Positions 33,776 through 42,175 of a stretch of 42,175 nt of DNA are shown here, in pieces. This DNA is from Beverwykella pulmonaria. Its lineage: Eukaryota; Ascomycota; Dothideomycetes; Pleosporales; Melanommataceae. A program made the translations under genes and the position numbers. The stretch spans positions 1 to 42,175 of the forward strand of contig BCHH01000024.1 of NCBI GenBank assembly GCA_001599595.1, read 5' to 3'. Position 1 is the stretch's first letter, and every line of letters begins with the position of its first letter. Under the pieces are notes generated by a model that saw only the letters and a program-made list of their open reading frames with translations, ran no database searches and was not told the DNA's origin.

Positions 33776-35012
33776 TCTACCATTCGCTCGACTTGATGTT
33801 CCTCTCGTGTGTCGATCTGGTAGTGTCCATCAATCAACAGGATCGCAGGGAGCGGAGTAGCGAGGCTACGCTTATGGTTGCCGCGTATAGCCAAGCCACC
33901 TGTGTAGTCGCTTATCTGGGGGTATCCTGGGATGGATGTGGGATGGCCATGGAAGCGCTTTGGCAGATGAGGAACAATGGAAGGACACATCTTGACGGTA
34001 CAACAGAACCAGGACTGGGCTTAAATGGGATGGACATTATGTCCGTACTTTTGCCCGAAACACTGATCCGTTTCTTGCTATCACCATGGTGGAATTGAGT
34101 GTGGGCGATGTGGGAGTTTGTTCTCACAAAAACGGCCGTGATTCAATTGGGGAATTATTGGGTCGATGGGAGTCTGGCTGTGAGCTTCTACGTGTACTTC
34201 ACTTAGCGTAGCACGTCGTGCTGCTTGTCTACAGTGCCGTCCATCTGGGAAAGGGACTCACATCCTGAAACGAATCTCAATCTGATAGGGAGGACATGTC
34301 TCTTTAGTTTGGTATCACTCCAAGTTAGCTCGGAAATTCCAATTTTTCCATCGTTGGGCTGTTACATGAGCGCCAGATGACGGGCATTTGCAACAGAGTC
34401 TATGGGTTGCTTGGACGACAGGACAGTTGACGTTCTTGAGTTTCTGTCACGGAAGCGCTAACTTAGAACTCGCATCTTAGGCGCCCGATTGGGCGGTTGC
34501 AGCGGCGTACACTGGCTCTCCTATGGAGAGGATAGTCAACTAACACCAATGCGATGGCAGTGGCGGTCAGAGAGCTGGCTAACAATAATCGGAGAACTGT
34601 GGCTGGAAGGCGTGGAGTACAGGAAGCTGCGCACAGTGCAACAAATACACGGTATCGATAAATCACAATCTGAAGCGTGTAAATGTTGGATGGCAGAGCA
34701 TAGAAAAGAAGCCAGAGATCTAAGCAAAGAGTTCCTGGCAGTCCTCCATTTGTTCGCGAAGGTTGCTGGTGGGCCTCGATTTTGTCGAACTTCAGGGGCA
34801 CCTTTAAGTTTGCACTGGCTGCGAGTCAAGAGGACATGTCGTCGTGGTTGTTTGTGGCGAATAAGTGCCACTTGTGCTGCAACCAACATCTGGATGGCGA
34901 AAAGCGCTACAAATAAGTGGGTGACGCGTATATGGACGACATCATGAACGGCGGAGCGTTTGAAGGGGTTGAGACTGGAATTGCGCTGCGGGACACAATA
35001 GAACTCGTATGA
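33776..35012 (+). pseudogene. HET-domain pseudogene, 5'-truncated
   Basis: The plus strand carries an ordered series of HET-protein motifs with breaks between them. First comes SINQQDRRERSSEA followed by AAYSQATCVVAYLGVSW (33810-33930), then FLLSPWW, a TGA at 34093-34095 where Arg is expected, then EFVLTKTAVIQLGNYW and a TAG at 34204-34206. Next, after a poorly matching stretch, comes LEGVEYRKLRTVQQ (from about 34600), EARDLSKEFLAVLHLFAKVA, RFCRTS, and in another frame FRGTFKFALAASQED, DGEKRYK, a TAA, and VGDAYMDDIMNGGAFEGVE to TGA 35010. The typical N-terminal part (ALSYVWG, LWID) is missing: homology begins right at the stop codon of the preceding gene. A long minus-strand frame (34536-35252) is antisense to it. 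Not functional. Confidence 0.75.
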
Positions 35013-35312
35013 AAAGCAAGAATATACAGAGATACACGATGATGATGCAGTTTGTATGGGATGAGTTGCGGTGTTGTTGAGATGAATCATGGACTCGGCA
35101 CCTTGGAAAGGGTCTCGCACACGTGCCTTCGAAGCTCCGCCGCTCTTGGCAAGCAGCTTCGTCATTGCCCGCATGAAACGGTGCACCAAGCCACACCTCA
35201 TGCACGCATCCCTCGACGTGCAGCCACCGCTACATTGACATAAAACTTGCACTGCTCTCTCGCGTGAACACGCCCACGGTAGCAGCTATTCATATTCCCT
35301 ATACCCTTCGCC

Positions 35313-36870
35313 ATGTCGGAGAAACCAGTCGCTGAAAAGGTACCTTGACCCCACCATGCCTCCCTACCCACCTCCCAAAGCTCTCGCAACTGACACCACC
35401 AGCCCACGAAATTAGGCACCACGACGGGCGCCGAATCCCCTACTACGGCGCGTGAGCTCGATTTCGACGATGACAACGAGGCATCCGCCCACGCCTTGTC
35501 CCACGAGAATGTCGTCTCCCCGCCCCCGCCCTCCAAGTCGCCTAAGCCAGGCGTGCGCTTCTCAGAGGACGCTACCGAGATCCCGCCGCCGAAGCCGCCA
35601 CGTCCAGTGAGCGCGCAGCAGCAGGCCGAAAACACGCTGATCGAGGCCTTCCCGGGCATCGATGCAAAGGTCATCAGGGCGGTGCTGGTCGCCAGCGGGG
35701 GAAAGGTGGAGCCCGCCTTCAATGCACTCCTGAGTACGAACACACGTGGGATGGGCATCATTTACAAGGGAGCTGACTGGACATAGGCATGTCGGATCCC
35801 AACTTCAAGGAGGAAGAGACTCCGCCGCCCCAGCCTCCGCGGCCAGCCCAGCCGCGGAACCAGGTCGAGGCCGACGCCATCTATGCCCGTCAGCTCGCAG
35901 AGCACTACCAAACCGGCTTCACTCAGCCGCCTGGTGCGCGCGGGAGGGGAGGCCCTCACATGCAGCAGCGGCGCCAGGAAACGGGCCTAAAGCCGAATGA
36001 GCTGTACGACAGGGAGCACAGCTTCTTCGATGGTACCCCACACCCTCTCCCAACAGTCGCATCCCCCTTCTAACCAAGTCATCCTCCAGACGATCTCCCG
36101 GTCATCAAGAAGAATATCGAGCAAGGCTTTCGCGAAACACAGTCAAAGGTCAACGAGTGGATCACCAACTTCCGTAAGAAGATTGACGGCGAGGACGAGG
36201 CATACGACGAGTACGGGAACCCAACCGCGCCACAAGCCCCCCGTCGGAAGGACTACGGACCCTCGCAATCGGACCAGCTTTACGGCGTGCGGAAATCCGC
36301 AGAGCAACGTCGATCGGCCGACCGGGAGCGGTACGACACGGACAACCGCGTGCTGGACGATGATTTTGAGGCCTTGGAGTTGCGGGACAACGAAGGTACA
36401 TTCGACAGTGTAGATAGAGTGAAAGTTATGCTAACGATATATGTGCAGCTGGCCAGCCTAGGTCGAACCGTCCACTTGCGAACCCCAATCTCTTCAAGCC
36501 TACTCCCGTCGCACCTCCCCAAAGCGGCCCCGGCGATGAAGCGGATTCATTATACCGCAACCCATCCCCTAACAACCAAGGCTCCAATCCTCCAGGCAAG
36601 TCGGGAGGTAAGAAGTGGCAGCCTCTGACCTCGGTCGCACCGCATCCGGAGCCTGATGACCATGATCCATTCAGCCTAGGCGACAGCGATGATGAGGAGG
36701 CCAAGACCAAGGACATCAAGGCAGAGGACACCGAGAGGCTCAAGAAGGCCGCAGAAGGAAAGGACGGAGCTGCTGTCGGTACCACGGGCGAACTGAAAGA
36801 GGCAGGCCGGGGCGGAAGCACTGGCCAGACGGATGCGGTAGCCGAGGCGTTGTTGAAGGATGCCAAGTAA
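35313..36870 (+). CDS. cue5: CUE-domain ubiquitin-binding autophagy receptor, Cue5-like
   Basis: Five exons: 35313..35339, 35403..35733, 35787..36032, 36090..36395 and 36449..36870, introns of 53-63 bp, frame-closing, 443 residues. The CUE domain spans about 83-122, with AFPGI (91-95) and the LL near its end (FNALL), which bind ubiquitin. A Pro-rich stretch (PPPKPPRPV) precedes it; another (PPPQPPRPAQP) follows. WQPL at 360-363 is an Atg8-interacting motif of the W-x-x-L type, the same tetrapeptide recalled for yeast Cue5. The C-terminus is acidic, then charged (DPFSLGDSDDEEAK). Such proteins link ubiquitinated aggregates to autophagosomes. Exon 1 has only nine codons, chosen because ATG 35313 begins MSEKPVAEK and splices in frame to PTKLG. 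Intact. Confidence 0.9.
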
Positions 36871-37884
36871 GGAGCTAGGTCTAACGGATTTTTTTTTTTT
36901 TGGGCTCTTGCTACAGCCAATGCACCTGGAGCAGGATATATTCGTTTCATACCTTGCGAGGGAGGTAGTGTATAGTGAACATTTCGGTCATTTACACCTA
37001 TTTCATACGTCTTCTGTCTAACCATCTACTCCAATTAGTCAATCCCGCGCATAAAGTATAATGCAATCAGTAAACGACAATTACTCTTGTATGAGCATGA
37101 ATCGCTCTCTTTGAGACTGAAGAGGGTCTCTTACAGTTGCTTTATGTACTAGATGAGGACGCCTCCGAGCAGAATACGAGCAATGCCTAGGAAATCCTTT
37201 CGAGGTTACAAAAGCCCTGCCGTAAGATATTGTAGGATTTGCTAGAGCAAGGTTGATCCCATTGCCGTGCCCTTAAATCTGTCTTCCACTCCTTCAGATG
37301 TGCGAACACGCAGAATTCGCGGACTGTGTAACACAGATCTACTATGCCCCTTTCCTCTACACTTTCCATCACCAGATATATGCTAATCAACCACTGAAGA
37401 ACTGACTAAGGAGCCTACGAGCGCGCCCGAGTACTCCTGACCTTGCTTCTCCAGGGTCTGCGCGATTAGTGAAAAAAATGCTACTGTTGGTATTACAGTG
37501 GATTAAGCGAGCGATCCGCACAGGCATAAATATACGGCCCCGGCAATTTAGAAGGAGGACACACCCGAGAATCAAAACCTACAATTGGCAAGCTAGCAGA
37601 GGACTTCGACGTCGCTGCTAGCCCTTGCTACGTAGAAGATTCGTGGTCACAAGCAATACATACTCTTTCTACCGTACCCTTCCAACCGTACCCTGCGCTC
37701 TTGCACCGCCGTGGATTAGCGTTCTGCGAAACCCACGGGCAGTTGATTAACAGCGTCTATAGGACCTTCCCATTTCACGGGCGGGTATACCGACACTGAT
37801 CAGTCTGGATCCGTTATGCGCGCTGACAGATCTTTGACTGCACGCGCAACCAGCGCACGACAAAAACACCAAACCCGCTAAACA
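36871..37884. other. Intergenic region and likely 5' end of a retroelement
   Basis: A 12-nt T-run lies just behind the cue5 stop. Small minus-strand frames (37187-37390, 37387-37575) have no recognised content. The last few hundred bases should hold the 5' LTR and primer-binding site of the gag-bearing element at 37885, but I could not define LTR edges. Confidence 0.4.
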
Positions 37885-38743
37885 ATGGACAGCATGGCTT
37901 CACCAAGCATGCCTGACAACCCCCTAACGCTTGACGCCTTCGCGAAGGACTAGATAACTGAATTCAACGACCTATTAATAAACCACGTTATTAGCAATAC
38001 CCTATAGGAGGCATACCACAAGGAGTTTGCCCAATTCTCTATGGATTAATTTATGGCACTTAACTCAAGAAGGAAGCAGAGCCTAAAAGGCTTCCTATAT
38101 AAACAATGCGTATACATCTAAGAGCACCTAAGCACCCTTATTACTACCCTTGGCGCTGCACTGTACAAATGTGCACAACGCTAAGAACCTTACAAATAGA
38201 CAGAGGAAGACCTTAGCTGTTACTTAAAGATAGACGAGGTGCTATGAGCCTGGCTTGAGAACAAGACTAGCAACCTTAGATTTTTACGCAACCTTAATCA
38301 ATCTCTAGCTCACTCTCTAGCTCTCTCTGCAGCTTCTGCTCCTGCTCCTGCTCCTACTTACTCTCTAGCTTACCCTCTTGTTCCTCTCCCTTTACTACAT
38401 AAACAAAATAGTGATACTACCTAAAGAGATACTAGTTGCCTTCCTTAGAACTAGAGCAACCTGCGTGGCTATTTAAAGGAGATTGCGACGCTTATTAAGC
38501 TGTACAAGAAGGAACAGAAGTATGGTGGCCCTAACACTAGCTTATTTAACTACAGACTTACTATCTTCTATGACGTATGCAACCTAGCTAACGTACCCCT
38601 AGAAGCTTATCTTAAAGCCTTCCCTACAATGCTTAAAGGAATAGCGTTAAACTACTTCTACAACTATAAAGCAACTAGCATTGCTAACCTTACGTTTGAC
38701 TGCGCCTGCGAGCACATGTAAGGCTTCTTTAAAGGAGCAGAGT
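37885..38743 (+). pseudogene. Decayed gag of a Ty3/gypsy-type retroelement, 3'-truncated by insertion
   Basis: From ATG 37885 one frame runs without frameshift to 38743 with 11 in-frame stops, all but one TAA or TAG. Late segments SLFNYRLTIFYDVCNLANVP, EAYLKAFPTMLKGIALNYFY and FDCACEHM resemble the capsid region of fungal gypsy gag proteins. A serine/alanine/proline-rich linker lies in the middle. The frame ends abruptly at the LTR of a second element at 38744; the expected zinc knuckle and pol are not seen on this strand. RIP is the likely cause of the stops. Confidence 0.7.
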
Positions 38744-38919
38744 TGTAAGGCACGTGGTGCGGGACCAAAGACTGTGTGTAGAACGAGGTTGTTTCGCTGG
38801 TCAATCAGCAATTCTACGGAGGCTACTTTTATGAGTGCGAAGTCGCGTGCGCACTAGGCCTGATTAGGACTAGCACCTCGCTTCCAACGCCAGGACCACA
38901 CGATGTCACGTGCGCCACA
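38744..38919 (-). repeat. 3' LTR of the minus-strand chromovirus
   Basis: 176 bp beginning TGTGGCGCACGTGAC and ending CACGTGCCTTACA on the minus strand, i.e. TG...CA ends. It sits directly behind a purine-only tract and downstream of the pol chromodomain, exactly where a 3' LTR should be. CACGTG occurs near both ends. The partner 5' LTR lies outside the window, so the edges rest on one copy. Confidence 0.7.
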
Positions 38920-38934
38920 TTCCCTCTTCCTCCC
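38920..38934 (-). other. Polypurine tract
   Basis: GGGAGGAAGAGGGAA on the minus strand directly precedes the TG of the LTR. It is the standard primer site for plus-strand DNA synthesis in LTR retrotransposons. Confidence 0.75.
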
Positions 38935-39007
38935 AGCGAACAAAGGAATCTCTTTCCTTACATAATGCCCTTCCTCACTCCTTCGCGTCTCCTCTTAGAG
39001 GGTTTCT

Positions 39008-42000
39008 TCAACAACAACAATTTGTCTTAGGGACCGTGCGGGGCGTCTCAGGATCCACCAGCGTAGCTCCTGGAGTACAACCAGGAGGCGCCAGGTCTCT
39101 CCTAAAACCCTTTGGTAATCCCAACTTCGTACCCCTGTGTAGCCTTGTAAAATTAATCCATCTATCTAGTGCTGCCGTTTCTTCCAAATCAATCACTTCT
39201 TCCTATAATGTTAATGCGTATCCTTTCCATTTGACTTTATAGAGTATGTAAAAGCCTTTTCCTCAGCCTCTGCGTTCTTCTGCTACTATTTCCTCTACTT
39301 CATACTTATTAAAGCTATCTACCTAGATTAGATCTAGCTGGCTGTCATCCGCGGGCTAACTTAAGAAAGGGTTTGTTGCAGCTAGGTGTAGTTAGTCAAC
39401 ATTAAATACATTATAAAGACCCTTTAGTGTGTTAAGCTAGATAGCAGATGGTGTAACTACTTTAGTAACTATATACTTGGCAGCTCTCCAATCAAGTTTC
39501 TTGCAGGGATAGCCTTTTGTTAAAAGATGTTTGCTATAATTAAGCCACACTTTGTCACCTTTAGCGTATTGTAGGGCCTCTTTCTAGTGCTTGTTTACCT
39601 AGTATTCTTAGTCCTGTTGGGCAGCTGCCATAGCTGCAGCCGCAGCTTCTATTGCAGCTCGCAACTGCTCAGCAATCCCTTCTACTTAAGGCTCCTGTTA
39701 AACAGCCTTCTTACTTAAATTACTACTTATTTAGGAGAGATCTATTTTGTAACTATAGTTAACAAAAAAGGGGGTAAGACTAGTTAATAAAGCTGTGCAG
39801 CTATTAATAGCAGCTATTACTATCTAGCACTTTAAGGACTAGTCAGATTAATTGTGGCAACAAACCACACAGAGGATAGCTTCTATAACACTGTTTATGT
39901 GTTCTGTAGAGCTATTAGTTTGTAGATAGAAGGTAGTTAATAGTTGTCTAGTTGTACTAGTAATTTTGCAGAAACAAGACCAAAGGTTGCTAACAAACTA
40001 ACTTCCTCTATCTAATACTATAGCGTCTAGTAAGAAATAAAGGCCTGCAACATAGAGAAGGAAATGTTTTAAAACTGTCTCTGTTTCTATATTTAGCAAC
40101 AGAATTACTAAGGTAGATTTACTTAGTCTGTCTGTAATAACTATTATAATTGTGTTGCTGTCACTCAGCAGGAGACCTGTAACAAAGTTAATTAATAACT
40201 TACGCTATGTTTAACTAGGGACTAGGAGAAGGCGTAGGTAACCCTGCTTGCTATCTCTCTAGGGCTTTGTTTAGTTGCAAACGTTGCAATTATTAGTAAG
40301 ACGTTATATATCTAAGGACATACCTAGCTAGAAGTAATAGTTAGCAACGCGCTTGTAAGTTACCTTTAGCCCTAGATGTGTTATGCTAATTGCCGTGTGT
40401 ATCCTGTACATAAGGCTTGTGCGTAGTTGTTTGTTGTCTAGGATCTATTTCTAGTCTCTGTAGTAGGCTACGCTATTAACAACTTTAGACTCTAAGATAG
40501 AGGCTTTAAGTTTAAGAGCCGCAGGGAATTAACGCAGGTTGTTATTAATAGCCTTAATAATTTTCTAGTAGACGCAGTCTTTAGCTATTGCACTATCCTA
40601 AAGGTTATCTAGCTCTTGTCTAGTAGCAATATTACCCTTTAGGTTGTAGGGATTAGCAATGTGTGATGCTTGGTTGTCTAAGACAAGCTCTAAGATGTTA
40701 GTCTTAGGACTAATACCTTAACTAATACTGTCAGATCTAACTTTAGGACTAATACCTTAACTAATACTGTTAGACCCAACCTTAGGACTAATACCTTAAC
40801 TAATACTATTAGAACTATTGCTATTATTAACTCCTATAGTGAAGACATAAGCAATAACGTTAGGTGCTTTGTCTAGAATGTAGGCTAGTTTAAGCAGTTA
40901 GTAGACGCAATTATCTAACTATTTATTACCCTGTAGGGGTCTATCTTAGTTACATTAGGATAGAGTGTTAGCAACTACATTGTCCTTTCCTAGCTTATAT
41001 TGTAGAGTTATGTTGTAACAGGAAAGCTATTAAGACTATTAGACGTGATGTTTAGTAAGTTTGTGTAGTTCTATAAAGTACTCCAAGTTCTTATAATTAG
41101 TAATAACAGTAAACTGCTGTACTAAGCAGAGCTGTGCATCCTAGAATTTAAGAGACTTAATAACTGCAAGGAGCTCTTTGTTATATATCTAGTAGTTTGT
41201 TTTATAAGTAGAGCATTAGCACAAGTAGAAGGAGACTAGACGCCAGGTACTATTAGGTTGGAGTTGTTCTATTACTGCGCCAATACACTAGCCTAAGGAG
41301 TTACAAAGGATACACGTTTTGTAATTATAATTAAAGTTGGCTAATACTAGTCCTTCTATAAACATTCTTTTAAGCTTGTTAAATGCTATAGCATGTTCTA
41401 AGGTCTATTAGAAAACTGTGTTTTTAGCTGTAAGTTGCACTAGAGGGTTAACAATCTTTAAAAAGTCCTTAATAAACTACTAATAGAAGTTTGCAAAGCC
41501 TATAAAGCCTTATACACCTTTAACTATTAATAGAGCAGCCTATTCTTGTATTGCTTTTACTTTGTTAGGGTCTATGTATATACCTTTGCCTACTTTAATT
41601 ATAAACCCAAGATACTTTGTAGATGCAGTCTTAAATTTACATTTATCAATATCTAGGTATAGCTTTGCTTTAGCAAGTTTGTCAAGGACGCTACAGACCT
41701 TCTTGCAGTAATCTGCCAAGCTACTACTTAAAAAGATAAGTATGTTGTTAATATAGGCTAATACAAAGTCATCTAGGTATTCCCGCAACACATAATTAAT
41801 GTATGTTTAGAATGTGCTTAGGCTGTTAGTTAAGCTAAAGGGGACTACAAGCTATTTATATAACCTATATCACGTGCAAAAGGCTGTCTTCTACTTATCT
41901 CCTTCTGCTATGCAGATATAATAAAAGGCGTGCGTAATGTCTAGCTTAGTAAACTATTTTGCCTTGCTAATACAATCTAGAGTCTCTTGTATAAGGGGAA

Positions 42001-42175
42001 GTAGGTAACAGTTCTTGCGCGTAATAGCATTAAGGGCGCAGTAATTAACACAGAAACAGAGTCCTCCACCTAGCTTTTTAGCAAACAGGACAGGTGCTCT
42101 AGCAGGGGACTTGCTAACGCGTATAAAGCCTTTTAAGAGATACTTAGTAAGTTCTTTGCGTAGCACTAGCAGCTT
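39008..42175 (-). pseudogene. Decayed pol polyprotein of the chromovirus
   Basis: In order on the minus strand: reverse transcriptase start ([24 protein letters not shown]-like ALNAITRKN), FTKLDI with the first catalytic Asp near 41935, and LAYINNILIF at 41744-41749, where both Asp of the usual YxDD-type box have become Asn. RNase H follows (ELLAVIKSLKFWDAQLC, FTVITNYKNLEYF), then a linker with a 13-residue repeat, the integrase HHCC region (HTAISITH ... CNVC, about 40290-40410), and downstream AQYAKGD-like LQYAKGDKVWLNYS (about 39560). The chromodomain (KYEVEEIVAEERR, KVKWKGYA, LEETAALDRW) lies at about 39150-39320. Dozens of in-frame stops, mainly TAG and TAA. Nonfunctional. Confidence 0.85.
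40704..40815 (-). repeat. 39-bp tandem repeat in the pol linker
   Basis: Nearly three units begin at 40704, 40743 and 40782, exactly 39 bp apart, with a few substitutions. In the pol frame each unit encodes 13 residues around SNSIS*GISPKV, between RNase H and integrase. The multiple-of-three period suggests it arose while the frame was still under selection, or simply by slippage. Confidence 0.85.

Larger units (their letters stand above)
38744..42175 (-). mobile_element. Ty3/gypsy chromovirus, RIP-decayed, partial
   Basis: Reading the minus strand from the right edge: reverse transcriptase, RNase H, integrase with zinc-binding region, chromodomain, polypurine tract, 3' LTR. Gag, protease and the 5' LTR lie beyond 42175. 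The internal region is very AT-rich and full of stops, as after RIP. It was inserted into the gag of another retroelement (37885-38743). A 5-bp duplication is predicted from AGAGT at 38739-38743. Confidence 0.85.

Noticed and set aside
34536..35252. 238-codon minus-strand frame
   Set aside because: Antisense to a plus-strand stretch that clearly carries HET C-terminal motifs; its own composition is not protein-like.
1..42175. Starship giant transposon or biosynthetic gene cluster
   Set aside because: No DUF3435 tyrosine recombinase, polyketide or peptide synthetase, or other backbone gene is visible; HET genes alone are not sufficient.

Overview
The window is nuclear DNA of a filamentous ascomycete. 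The evidence is short spliceosomal introns (mostly 47-70 bp, with recognisable branch sites), a HET-domain incompatibility gene and a HET relic, a Zn2Cys6 regulator, a secreted dipeptidyl peptidase 5, a PTR2 peptide transporter, a Cue5-type autophagy receptor, and transposons carrying C-to-T decay of the repeat-induced point mutation (RIP) type. Gene types and splicing suggest Pezizomycotina, perhaps Dothideomycetes/Pleosporales; the class is inference.

Layout. 1-1448: gene-poor, with one copy of a dispersed repeat. 1449-6571: a glycine-zipper protein with a long disordered tail (+), an F-box-like protein (+) and a two-exon HET protein (-). 6850-10770: a pogo/Fot1-like DNA transposon with a 101-bp, perfectly matched terminal inverted repeat; its left repeat is split by a Tc1/mariner-like element (6915-8483). 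Both transposases are full of in-frame stops. 11054-13368: a broken copy of a fungal gene of unknown function. 14645-20778: PTR2 transporter (-) and dipeptidyl peptidase 5 (-), a plausible extracellular-protein-use pair. 20779-24932: gene-poor, with a transposase relic, a doubtful gene and the second repeat copy. 24933-28219: a DUF1295-family membrane enzyme (-) and a fungal protein of unknown function (-). 28828-29229: Tc1-type transposase fragment. 29683-36870: Zn2Cys6 factor (+), a coiled-coil/J-like protein (+), a HET pseudogene lying directly behind it, and a Cue5-like protein (+). 37885-42175: a decayed gag (+) interrupted by a Ty3/gypsy chromovirus on the minus strand, whose 3' LTR, polypurine tract, chromodomain, integrase, RNase H and reverse transcriptase can be read; it runs off the right edge.

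Exon structures were worked out by hand from splice sites and reading-frame closure, not from transcripts. I saw no rRNA, tRNA, CRISPR array or biosynthetic cluster, and no clearly new multi-gene system. The most unusual signals are the perfect long TIR on a dead transposon, a 7-bp rather than TA duplication around the nested Tc1-like element, a shared 16-mer in the two abnormally long introns, and the HET relic abutting the J-like gene.
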